Source: Candidatus Baltobacteraceae bacterium
GTDB taxonomy: Bacteria; Vulcanimicrobiota; Vulcanimicrobiia; Vulcanimicrobiales; Vulcanimicrobiaceae
Reading direction: 5' to 3'
Length of the DNA: 62,585 nt
Assembly: GCA_035502855.1 (NCBI GenBank)
Contig: DATJTX010000005.1
Location: 1 to 62,585, forward strand
In this document: in pieces, positions 45,501-52,238 of the stretch
How the letters are laid out: the number at the start of each line of letters is the position of its first letter
Numbering within the stretch: the stretch's first letter is position 1
The notes under the pieces: generated by a model
The model's database searches: none
Told to the model about the DNA's origin: nothing
The model's input: the letters and a program-made list of their open reading frames with translations, nothing else
Program-made: the position numbers and the translations under genes

Positions 45501-45581
45501 CCGGCCGAACAGTCGACCTACGAGGAGCTGCGCGTCCAAGCCGACGCCGCGGTTGCCCGGCTGCAGGCGCTCATGCGGTAG
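42501..45581 (+). CDS. Large exported BNR/sortilin-type beta-propeller protein (glycosyl-hydrolase-like)
   Basis: A 1026-residue exported protein: signal peptide MKRILVAVLGVLFIGGPLAVHA, then an extended repeat array of Vps10/BNR type (W-x-x-G-x-x-x-GGRVxxVAGVPSDPxxFYMG, several GGVWRSTDxGxSWE and FKTTNGGKTWK units, which carry SxDxGxTW Asp-box motifs). After about residue 750 come two beta domains without propeller features (YFYVPKGYKGRTPVTLTFLDSNGKTV...) and a helical C-terminal tail. Proteins of this shape are common in Acidobacteria as sialidase-like or unknown-substrate proteins. It is a lone gene; convergent with DUF1275 copy 2. Confidence 0.8.
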   Translation: MKRILVAVLGVLFIGGPLAVHAATAAPSTQQLMSKLAWRSIGPYIGGRVVAVAGVPSDPDLFYMGGVQGGVWRSTDYGLSWENITDGKIPGIATSIGAIAVAPSNPKIIYAGTGESDIRGDFDTGDGIYKTTDAGKTWHYAGLSQTHMTSSLVIDPHNPNVVYATSMGHVFAPNSERGVFKTTNGGKTWKKILYVDNATGANNIVMDPRNSSVLYATMWQAQRSPWNLTSGGPGSGLYKTRDGGAHWSKISTNPGFARGILGKMGVAVAPSNPNVVYVMVQADHGGVYRSDNAGATWKRVNAEWKLRQRAFYYMAIYVDPTNAKVAYAPEVDGEWKTTDGGVSWKPISPPHGDCHIIWINPHNPKILLEGDDGGATVSTDGGKTWSTLWNQPTGQFYHVALDDQFPYHVYGAQQDEGAFELPSASNEGLGMNAVHSVALGESTYIAVDPRDPNITYGSGYYSSMARLDTATGEEKNVSPWPKYMSGAPSEQTKYRFGWTHPILFSPAKPDELFVASQVIFKSDDFGQTWTAISPDLTRNDKRTEGPSGGPINNDMSGAETFPDVASLAISPLDGDVIWAGSADGLVHVTTDGGANWKLVTPPALPQWAQISSIEPSHTDKGTAIVTASRYMWDDFHPYIYKTTDYGAHWAAMTAGLPSDQYVFAVREDPRDPRVLFAGTRSTVYVSLNGGARWQPLTLNLPGVQVRDIAIDARQGQVVVATHGRSFWILDNLALLEQLATDANQSLFAPETAWLSHAYGNGGFAPPGVGSNPDYGATVYFYVPKGYKGRTPVTLTFLDSNGKTVRSYTLHLKNPKAKKIPDYTLALEPEVAQRAYAMRNLTAIEPGMNAFQWDLRYPGATEINDLVLESTDDFSDELFGPTVLPGTYTVVLNYGGKTSRQTFEVKLDPRLHPGSDELAARLALATQISDTLDTMDRTINAAMAARAHLPAAKVAQIDAIVANLAQFKVHSDEGDLLNETKLRDYLAFLMNELDLAYQAPTPAEQSTYEELRVQADAAVARLQALMR

Positions 45582-46215
45582 CTCGTGCTTCGGTCCAAGC
45601 CAAGATTGCGAGCACCGCGGCCGCGGCGGCCGGCAAGAAGAGCGCGCGCAGACCGAACGTGCCGTAGAGCATCGCGCCGAGTGCCGCGCCCACGATCATG
45701 CTGAACCACATGATCGCGTAGGGTAGCCATGCGGTGCGCGGACCCGAGAACGCGTCGACGATCTTCTGACTCATGAGCACGAGCGTTCCGGTAACGTAGG
45801 TGAGATTCGTCTGAGTCTCGCCGACTCTTCGAATCGCGGCGTTCTGCACGCCCATCGCCAGCACGACCGGGATGATGCTCGCAAAATTCCCGCGATCGAG
45901 CGCTGCGGCGGTAGCGAGAAGCGCGGCATCGAGCGCGATCACCGCGGATCGTCCCCACGCTCCGGCGAGGCGAAGCAGCGCAAAACCGATGACGCCGCCG
46001 ATCACGAAAAGCGCGACGATGGAAGCCACTTCACCCGGTTTACCGTGCTGACCGCGAACCAGTGCGATCGCAAGCTGGGTCGAGTTGCCGCTCATGAACG
46101 AGACGAAGAGGTGATTCAGGCGCAGAAATCCGATCGCGTCGACGCAGCCGGCGACGGCGATGAGCGCGGTTCCCAATTCGAATGCGGCGCGTTCGCTCGC
46201 GCGGCCTGAATTCAC
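45571..46215 (-). CDS. DUF1275 (YoaK-like) membrane protein, second copy
   Basis: A 214-residue membrane protein with TALIAVAGCVDAIGFLRLNHLFVSFMSGNSTQLAIAL at the N-terminus and MGVQNAAIRRVGETQTNLTYVTGTLVLMSQKIVDAF in the middle, the DUF1275 pattern. The GTG start (46215) overlaps the stop of the DUF5985 gene upstream (GTGA). Fourth gene of a regulator-DUF5985-DUF5985-DUF1275 unit. Convergent overlap with the BNR gene of 11 nt. Confidence 0.85.
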   Translation of the reverse strand: MNSGRASERAAFELGTALIAVAGCVDAIGFLRLNHLFVSFMSGNSTQLAIALVRGQHGKPGEVASIVALFVIGGVIGFALLRLAGAWGRSAVIALDAALLATAAALDRGNFASIIPVVLAMGVQNAAIRRVGETQTNLTYVTGTLVLMSQKIVDAFSGPRTAWLPYAIMWFSMIVGAALGAMLYGTFGLRALFLPAAAAAVLAILAWTEARATA

Positions 46216-46463
46216 CGGCGGTTTCGTTCGACTACGGCGATGATGATCAGTCCGAAGGCGACGAGCCGGCCGAGATAGGTGAACGGCGAGTTGGCTTCGG
46301 GCTCGCTGGTGAGGATCAGCGCGAACCGTTCGAGTCCCAAGATCAGAAAGCTGATGGCGAACCACGCGAAGAGCCGGTCCGACGTGCGCCGGTAAAAGCG
46401 CAGGAAGAAGAGAGCGATGACAAGGCACACGAGCATGACCGCGCCGGAGAGGAAGTCGTACAT
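46212..46463 (-). CDS. DUF5985-family small membrane protein
   Basis: An 83-residue membrane protein: MYDFLSGAVMLVCLVIALFFLRFYRRTSDRLFAWFAISFLILGLERF followed by a third helix (YLGRLVAFGLIIIAVVERNRR). This is the three-helix DUF5985 pattern, with the RTSDRLFAWFAISF loop between helices. Function unknown. The stop overlaps the following DUF1275 start, and the upstream paralogue ends one base before it, so the four genes are one operon. Confidence 0.75.
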   Translation of the reverse strand: MYDFLSGAVMLVCLVIALFFLRFYRRTSDRLFAWFAISFLILGLERFALILTSEPEANSPFTYLGRLVAFGLIIIAVVERNRR

Positions 46464-46464
46464 C

Positions 46465-46725
46465 TTATTCGACCTCCATGATCAATCCGTAGCACATCGC
46501 TGCAAGCCCAAGGATCGCAGGCACGAGCCGCCAGACGGAGAGATCGACCTGCGGCAAGAGAACGATGTCGATGAACAAGACGGCGTTATTCAAGCACAAA
46601 CCCGCGAAGCACAACGCGCTCCAGAACAGCAGCCGCGTTCGCGTGCGAACGTAGCCCCGAATCAAGAGGACCATACAAGCGCCGCTGGTGATCGTGCAAA
46701 GAATGTAGATGATGCTAGCTATCAT
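46465..46725 (-). CDS. DUF5985-family small membrane protein, second copy
   Basis: An 86-residue protein starting at ATG 46725 (an alternative earlier ATG at 46752 adds nine residues). It has three helices around MIASIIYILCTITSGACMVLLIRGYVRTRTRLLFWSALCFAGLCLNNAVLFIDIVLLP. It is a paralogue of the 46212-46463 gene and probably acts with it, perhaps as a heteromer. The start overlaps the regulator gene end by 11 nt. Confidence 0.72.
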   Translation of the reverse strand: MIASIIYILCTITSGACMVLLIRGYVRTRTRLLFWSALCFAGLCLNNAVLFIDIVLLPQVDLSVWRLVPAILGLAAMCYGLIMEVE

Positions 46726-47095
46726 GGTCCTCCGATCCCAAGAGGAATGCATCCGAGAAAGACTCGAGAGCGCGGTTTCGCTGCGAGAAGATCACACCGA
46801 TGACGCTCACCGGCCGCGTCGCCAGCTCGCGCCGGAGCTCGGCGACGAGAGCGTCTCGCTCGAGATCTGACGCGTAGTGATAGCGTTCGTCCGGCTCACG
46901 CTTTACGAGACCGCGGGCGACCAGCAAAGAAAGACGGTGCAGGATCGAGCGGCGGGTGCTGGTGAGGGTCGCGCTGATTTCTTGCGCGGTCCACGAACGC
47001 TGCGGATCGTCGCTGAGCAGGAGCAGAACGCGGATCTGCTCCACCGAGATGATGTTGTCGCGAATGAACGCGAGCAGCGCCGGCGAGAACTCCAT
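46715..47095 (-). CDS. Winged-helix transcriptional regulator of the DUF5985/DUF1275 operon
   Basis: A 126-residue protein. Residues 20-85 form a winged helix: VEQIRVLLLLSDDPQRSWTAQEISATLTSTRRSILHRLSLLVARGLVKRE. The C-terminal half is a helical region of unknown role. I chose ATG 47095; an upstream in-frame ATG at 47125 would add ten residues. It is the first gene of the operon with the two DUF5985 genes and DUF1275 copy 2, so it probably autoregulates that operon. Confidence 0.65.
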   Translation of the reverse strand: MEFSPALLAFIRDNIISVEQIRVLLLLSDDPQRSWTAQEISATLTSTRRSILHRLSLLVARGLVKREPDERYHYASDLERDALVAELRRELATRPVSVIGVIFSQRNRALESFSDAFLLGSEDHDS

Positions 47096-47172
47096 CGGGA
47101 TACCGCAGCCTTGAACGCGGCGCACCGCCGGTCCTGGAGACCGCGGTCACTTCTCGGATACAGCCGGGATCG

Positions 47173-48210
47173 CTAGGCCGAGACCGACAAACTCTGGCGA
47201 TCGATTTCGCGCATTCGCCAGGCCGCCTGCACGTATGCGAGCGTGCTCTCCGCGCCCATACACGCGTTGAGGCGCCCCGGAGCATCGATGCCGTCGCGGC
47301 ATCCGCCGCGTGCAAGGTCGGCGACGATCAGTTCGTCGCGGTTGTGCCCGAGAAACCACTCGTACGCCACGCGAGCCCGGGTGACGTCGCCGTCGGCAAG
47401 CCACGCGTCCATCATCGCCAGCGCTTCGAGCGGCTGCTGCGCGTAGTACGGTCGTTCACCGCCGCGCGCGTACCAGCCCGGTGCGCCGATCGGTTCGAAC
47501 ATTTCACGCGGCTGAACGACACCGGCGAGGAAATCCAGCATCTTCTCTCCGCTGCTAAGGAGCGCGGCCTCGCCGAGGACTTGCCCCGCGCGCAAGAGTG
47601 CTTCAGGAAGGCGTCCGTTATCGTAGTCCATCGCGGGAAGCGGCCAACGCCAATCGCTGCTCGAGTTGCGTTCGAACTCGAAGTGCATTGCCTCGGCGAG
47701 CGCGCGCAAGGAATCCGCATATTGCGTCTGTCCGGCTTCGACCGCTGCTGCAAAGCCAAGTGCCGCGAACGCTCGCGCATGCTCGGACGAGAGCGCGGGC
47801 AAAGCGACCATCGCGCGTTGCATCTCGACCATTGCGCGCGCGCGCCAACTCGGATCGGGCGAATCGCGCAAGACGATGCCGAGCGCACGGATCAGTCGTC
47901 CGATCGACTCGGGCGAGGCGAAGCGGTCGTAGAAATTACCATCGCGATCCATCATGTTGTGATAGACGGGCGCCTCACGCGAGGCCTCGGCGATGAAGTC
48001 GAACACGCGATTGCCGGCGTTCGTCGCAAACGAATGCAGTGGGTCTTCGCGGAGGATCGAAACTGCGAGAACGAGCAAGCGCACGTTGTCGTCGAGACAG
48101 AAGCCCGAGTCGACGTCCGGTTCCCCGCTCGGTTTGGAGAATTGGATGATCCCGTGCTCGGCGCAGAGATGCTCGACATGCTGCAGCGACGGTGCTTTCG
48201 GAAGGCTCAT
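47173..48210 (-). CDS. (alpha/alpha)6-barrel protein related to glycosyltransferase/glycosidase accessory domains
   Basis: A 345-residue protein. It contains HGIIQFSKPSGEPDVDSGFCLDDNVRLLVLAVSIL, which matches the DDNARAL motif and preceding GIxQHA element seen in (alpha/alpha)6 domains fused to GT4-type mannosyltransferases and found alone near GH130-type genes. The rest is helical with aromatic residues (SSDWRWPLPAMDYDNGRLPEALLRAG) as in glycan-binding barrels. It may act on mannose-containing glycans; this is inference. ATG 48210 is preferred; GTG 48243 would add 11 residues. No transferase is adjacent. Confidence 0.65.
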   Translation of the reverse strand: MSLPKAPSLQHVEHLCAEHGIIQFSKPSGEPDVDSGFCLDDNVRLLVLAVSILREDPLHSFATNAGNRVFDFIAEASREAPVYHNMMDRDGNFYDRFASPESIGRLIRALGIVLRDSPDPSWRARAMVEMQRAMVALPALSSEHARAFAALGFAAAVEAGQTQYADSLRALAEAMHFEFERNSSSDWRWPLPAMDYDNGRLPEALLRAGQVLGEAALLSSGEKMLDFLAGVVQPREMFEPIGAPGWYARGGERPYYAQQPLEALAMMDAWLADGDVTRARVAYEWFLGHNRDELIVADLARGGCRDGIDAPGRLNACMGAESTLAYVQAAWRMREIDRQSLSVSA

Positions 48211-48441
48211 TGAATCAATGTGCCCGTTTTTTTTGCTAAGCACACAAGCAATGTAATGGCCGCTTTGAAGAACTTGCGCAAGCGGCGTTCATCGAGTAAC
48301 ATGGCGGGGGCGCGACGCGCATTCACGATTGTCATCGCTCGCCGCGTCCCACATTCAACGCTTCGATTGCCTACTTAGATCAGAGCACCCGATAGCGTTC
48401 CAGCAACAATTTGTCTCCCTAACTCTATTCAGTATTGGGTG

Positions 48442-48466
48442 ACGAGGACGTTGAGAGCGTCCTCGT
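48442..48466 (+). other. Hairpin in the leader of the first lipoprotein gene
   Basis: Perfect 9-bp stem ACGAGGACG (48442-48450) and CGTCCTCGT (48458-48466) with a 7-nt loop, 60 nt before ATG 48526. No T-run follows, so it is not a terminator; it may be a 5'-leader structure. In the rest of the 315-nt gap 48211-48525 I see nothing else definite. Confidence 0.35.
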
Positions 48467-48525
48467 AGCGCTCGAACGACTTGTTGCGAAACACGTTCAC
48501 TCGCTACAGGAGCATATCCCCAAAT

Positions 48526-50331
48526 ATGCATCACTTGACACGTTATTTCGGGGCCTGCGTTCTCGCAGGACTACTCGCCGCTTGCAGCGGCCAGAACTCG
48601 TCGTCGTTGCTACCCTCCTCGGCGCCCGGCCAACCGTCTATACAACAACCAACCGGCTCCGCCGGAACCGCGACGACCGACGCGGAAACCACCGTCACCT
48701 CCCTCCCCGGCTCCACGGACGTGGGATTCCAGGGCGAGATCACCTCCGTTAGAAGCGGGGGTTATACGCTATGGACGTCGAGCAGCGGATATCTCCCGAT
48801 AACCACGACCTCGTCGACGACGACCAATACCGACGGCGGCACCGCGACGGTCGGACACTATGCCCTGGTGGTCGGCACCGGCTCGACCTCGGTAAGCATC
48901 AGCGCCATCTACGTCGCGACGTTTACGACCGACCCCGGCGCGGTGACGATGAGCGGCACGTATTCGGGCGCCACCACATACGGCATCGAGATTGAAACCT
49001 CTGCCCACGGAGTCGTTCCCGTGATGGTTAGCTCGGCGACGAAGCTCTCCGGTTCGCTTACCGTCGGCGGCGCGGTCACCGTGGCGGGGAACGGCACCCC
49101 CGACGGCATTCTCGCGACGACCGTGACGGGTAGCGGCGCCGCGCCGGCGAGCACGTCGACGCCCGCGAGTGGAAGCTCCACGATTTCGCAGGAACACGTG
49201 ATCACCGCCGATTACCTCGGCTCGCCGTGGGGATCGACGACGGTGAGCGCGGCCGAGGCGGCGCCGCACCTCACCTGGGCCGAAACCGGGGTTGCAAACA
49301 CCAATTCGTTCGCAGCCGCCGGCATCAAGACGATGGTGTATGCGGATATGCTTCGCGTCCAATCGACCGATCCGCTCTACGCGAAGCTCAGCGGCAGTGA
49401 GTACGCGGAGACGTGCAGCGGGGCGCGCGTCAGCGACTACTTCGACGACGTGACGCAGTACATTCCCAATCCGTCTTCGAGCGGGATGCGAGCGGCTGCC
49501 GACGCGGTGATCGCCTCGGAGCTATCCGGTCACACCGTCGACGCCATCTTCGAAGACGACGCCAATCCGCTCAGCCAGGACGCGGCGTCCTATTTCACGG
49601 TAGGAATGCCTTGCGATTATTCGGACTCGACGTGGATCGCGGGAGAGGAGGAGCTGTTCGCGAGCTACGGCTATGACACGTTCGTGAACGGTTTCAGCCA
49701 CATGACGTCGAGCGATCCGATCACGAACACGACGCAGCTGCTCGCGAATTCGACGACGATCGGCGGAAACATGGAGAGTTGCTACGTCGCGGACACGTCT
49801 TCGCCCGAGCAGGACGGCTGGGTCTGGACCGCCACGGAGAACACGTCGCTCCTGGTTACCAACGAAGATAAGGACTTCATGTGTTGGGCCATGGACTACA
49901 CCAGTGCGGCAAGCGCGGTCCGATCGCGGTTGTACGTGCTCGCGTCATTCCTGATGACATATAATCCGGCCTACAGTATTCTTCGCGAAGAATACGGCAC
50001 GGCATCGGGCTTGCACGTCATGCCGGAGTCGCAGCTCGTACCGACCGAACCGGTGGTCGCACAGCCGAGCACCGTGGCATCGCTCGAGAAGTCGGACGTG
50101 TATGTTCGCGAGTATCGAGCTTGCTACTACGCCGGTAAGCTGGTCGGCCAATGCGCGATGGTCGTGAACAACGGCACTACGGCGCTTGCGACGCCGGCAC
50201 TTACGTTGACCTACGCGCACACGCTGACCTTGAGCGGCGCCGGCGTTCTCGACGGAGGCACCGTCGGATTCGACGGTGCGGCGCCGCCGTCGAGCATCGC
50301 AGCAGAAAGCGCGTTCGTAGCACTGCGATAA
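48526..50331 (+). CDS. Lipoprotein with DUF5666-like domain and glycoside-hydrolase-like domain (copy 1)
   Basis: A 601-residue lipoprotein: signal and lipobox LLAACSGQ. Residues 75-215 form a beta-rich domain (VGFQGEITSVRSGGYTLWTSS...ATTVTGSG) like DUF5666. Residues 235-600 are homologous to the next gene: ADYLGSPWGSTTVSAAEAAPHLTWAET, VDAIFEDDANPLS, IGGNMESCYV, SLLVTNE, FMCWAMDYTSA. The alternating strand/helix pattern, the acidic EDD motif and the conserved W/Y clusters suggest a (beta/alpha)8-type glycoside hydrolase-like domain (GHL family). A strong terminator follows. Target glycan is unknown. Confidence 0.7.
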   Translation: MHHLTRYFGACVLAGLLAACSGQNSSSLLPSSAPGQPSIQQPTGSAGTATTDAETTVTSLPGSTDVGFQGEITSVRSGGYTLWTSSSGYLPITTTSSTTTNTDGGTATVGHYALVVGTGSTSVSISAIYVATFTTDPGAVTMSGTYSGATTYGIEIETSAHGVVPVMVSSATKLSGSLTVGGAVTVAGNGTPDGILATTVTGSGAAPASTSTPASGSSTISQEHVITADYLGSPWGSTTVSAAEAAPHLTWAETGVANTNSFAAAGIKTMVYADMLRVQSTDPLYAKLSGSEYAETCSGARVSDYFDDVTQYIPNPSSSGMRAAADAVIASELSGHTVDAIFEDDANPLSQDAASYFTVGMPCDYSDSTWIAGEEELFASYGYDTFVNGFSHMTSSDPITNTTQLLANSTTIGGNMESCYVADTSSPEQDGWVWTATENTSLLVTNEDKDFMCWAMDYTSAASAVRSRLYVLASFLMTYNPAYSILREEYGTASGLHVMPESQLVPTEPVVAQPSTVASLEKSDVYVREYRACYYAGKLVGQCAMVVNNGTTALATPALTLTYAHTLTLSGAGVLDGGTVGFDGAAPPSSIAAESAFVALR

Positions 50332-50351
50332 TCTCGAACGCGTGAGAGAGA

Positions 50352-50385
50352 AGACGCGGTGTGCTTCGACACGCCGCGTTTTCTT
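50352..50385 (+). terminator. Intrinsic terminator of the first lipoprotein gene
   Basis: A 10-bp stem with one G-U pair (50354-50363 with 50370-50379), loop CTTCGA, then TTTCTT, with A-rich sequence before the stem. It lies 20 nt after the stop codon, so the two tandem lipoprotein genes are probably transcribed separately. Confidence 0.8.
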
Positions 50386-50457
50386 ACGTGCTGCATGCAA
50401 GCGAGACCTACCTCGCCGGCTCTAAGAAAATTTCGCCATTACGTCGATTTTTCAAAT

Positions 50458-51786
50458 ATGCGTGATGGCATACGTGTTCTCATCGTTTGTGTTCTCGCCG
50501 GGCTTCTTGCCGGATGCGGCGGCGGCGGCGGCTCGGCGCCGCTGTTGCCGGCAGCTTCGACCGGTGGCACCGGCGCTCCGACCGGCGCAGCAACGGCAAC
50601 GCCTGCGCCGAGCACCGGAGGCACCGCGAGCAGCACTGCGCAAGCTCACGTCATCACGGCGGACTATCTCGGAACACCGTGGGGCAGCACCACGGTCACA
50701 CCGGCCCAGGCGGCGCCATACCTCAACTGGGCTGAGACGGGACTAGCCAACACCAACGCAACCGCGGCGGCCGGCATCAAGACGATGGTGTATATGGACG
50801 TAAATCGCGTGCAATCGAACGATCCGCTCTACTCGCAGCTCAGCGGCAGCGAGTACGAGCAAACGTGCAGCGGTGCGCCCGTGACCGATTTCTTCGACGG
50901 CGTAACGCAATACGTCACCAATCCTACCTCGAGCGCGCTGCGCGCGGCATACAAGTCGTACGTCGCATCGGTAACCGCCGGTTACAGCGTCGATGCGATC
51001 TTCGAAGACGACGCCGATCCGCTTAGTCAAGACCCAAGCTCCGGATATTTTTCATCGGGGCCACCGTGTAACTACTCGGATACGGATTGGATCGCGGGTG
51101 AGATCGCGATGCTCGCGGGCTTGAACGTTCCACAAATCGTGAACGGCTTCAGTCGTATGACCTCGGCGGAGCCGATCTCGAGCACCACCCGGCTGCTGAC
51201 GAATTCATCGACTATCGGCGGGAATATGGAAAGCTGCTATGTGGAGAATTCGTCGCCGGCCGAGGAGGGCTCGTGGGTGTGGACCGGCACGGAAGATACC
51301 TCGCTCCTCGTGACCAACGAGAGCAAATACTTCGAGTGTTGGGCAATGGACTATAGTAGCGCCGGCAGCGCGATACCATCGCGTCTCTACACGCTCGCGT
51401 CTTTCTTGATGACGTACAATCCGACCTATAGCATCTTGCGTGAAATGTATGCAACGCCTTCGGGTCTGCACGTGATGCCGGAGAGTCAGCTCGTCCCGAC
51501 GCAGCCGGTCGTCCCGCAGCCCGGCGCGGTAGCCTCCCTCGAGAGTGGCGACGTGTACGTGCGCGAGTATCGCGCCTGCTATTACGCCGGAGCGCTCATC
51601 GGGCAGTGCGCCATGGTCGTGAACGACGACACCTCGGCGCACGCGACGCCTGCGCTGACGCTTTCCTATTCTCATACGCTCGTCCTCAACGGCGCCGGTA
51701 TTCTCGACGGGGGTACCGCTGCGTTCAACGGCGCTGCGCCGCCGTCGACTCTTGCCGGCCGCAGCGCATTCGTGGCGCTGCCTTAG
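50458..51786 (+). CDS. Lipoprotein with glycoside-hydrolase-like domain (copy 2)
   Basis: A 442-residue lipoprotein with signal peptide and lipobox (VLAGLLAGCGGGG), followed by a Ala/Thr/Gly linker, then the same 370-residue domain as the previous gene: ADYLGTPWGSTTVTPAQAAPYLNWAETG, VDAIFEDDADPLS, IGGNMESCYVE, SLLVTNESKYFECWAMDYSSA, SILREMYATPSGLHVMPESQLVP. It lacks the N-terminal DUF5666-like domain. A tandem duplication with later domain gain or loss is the simplest history. Convergent with GNAT (overlap of 4 nt). Confidence 0.7.
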   Translation: MRDGIRVLIVCVLAGLLAGCGGGGGSAPLLPAASTGGTGAPTGAATATPAPSTGGTASSTAQAHVITADYLGTPWGSTTVTPAQAAPYLNWAETGLANTNATAAAGIKTMVYMDVNRVQSNDPLYSQLSGSEYEQTCSGAPVTDFFDGVTQYVTNPTSSALRAAYKSYVASVTAGYSVDAIFEDDADPLSQDPSSGYFSSGPPCNYSDTDWIAGEIAMLAGLNVPQIVNGFSRMTSAEPISSTTRLLTNSSTIGGNMESCYVENSSPAEEGSWVWTGTEDTSLLVTNESKYFECWAMDYSSAGSAIPSRLYTLASFLMTYNPTYSILREMYATPSGLHVMPESQLVPTQPVVPQPGAVASLESGDVYVREYRACYYAGALIGQCAMVVNDDTSAHATPALTLSYSHTLVLNGAGILDGGTAAFNGAAPPSTLAGRSAFVALP

Positions 51787-52238
51787 AGCGCGCGCACGAG
51801 ATAACGGACGCTCTTGCCGCGATCGGGGACGTAGGCGCGTCCGACTTCCGAAAAGCCCATCGCCGCGTGAAAGGCGTCCGAGCCGGGATTGGGCGGGTCG
51901 CTGTAGACCTCGGCGCAGAGGACCGTGTGTCCGTCGGCCCGCGCCTTTGCGATGAGTGCTTCGTAGAGCGCCCGGCCGAGACCGCGACCGCGCGCATGCG
52001 TCGCGACGGCCACGCGATCGACGTACACAAAGCGCGGATATCGTTCGCGGAACCAGCGATGGTTCGGACTGTCGTACGGCGCGCGTTCATCGAAGGCGAT
52101 CAGCATCGCCTCGCCGTCAGCCGAGGTCACGGCCTGGTAGGCGATATCCAGTAAGGCGCGCATCTCCGCTTCGGTGAGCGGCCACAGCTGCTCTTCGTTT
52201 TCGCGGTTGAGCGCGAGAAAAGCGGAGACGTCATTCAT
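51783..52238 (-). CDS. GNAT-family N-acetyltransferase
   Basis: A 151-residue acetyltransferase: FVYVDRVAVATHARGRGLGRALYEALIAKARADGHTVLCAEVYSDPPNPGSDAFHAAMGFSEVGR. The RGRGLG acetyl-CoA loop and the conserved Asn-Pro and phenylalanine C-terminal strand are visible. The substrate is unknown. It overlaps the MASE1-PP2C gene by 4 nt (ATGA), so they are coupled, and overlaps the preceding lipoprotein end. Confidence 0.88.
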   Translation of the reverse strand: MNDVSAFLALNRENEEQLWPLTEAEMRALLDIAYQAVTSADGEAMLIAFDERAPYDSPNHRWFRERYPRFVYVDRVAVATHARGRGLGRALYEALIAKARADGHTVLCAEVYSDPPNPGSDAFHAAMGFSEVGRAYVPDRGKSVRYLVRAL

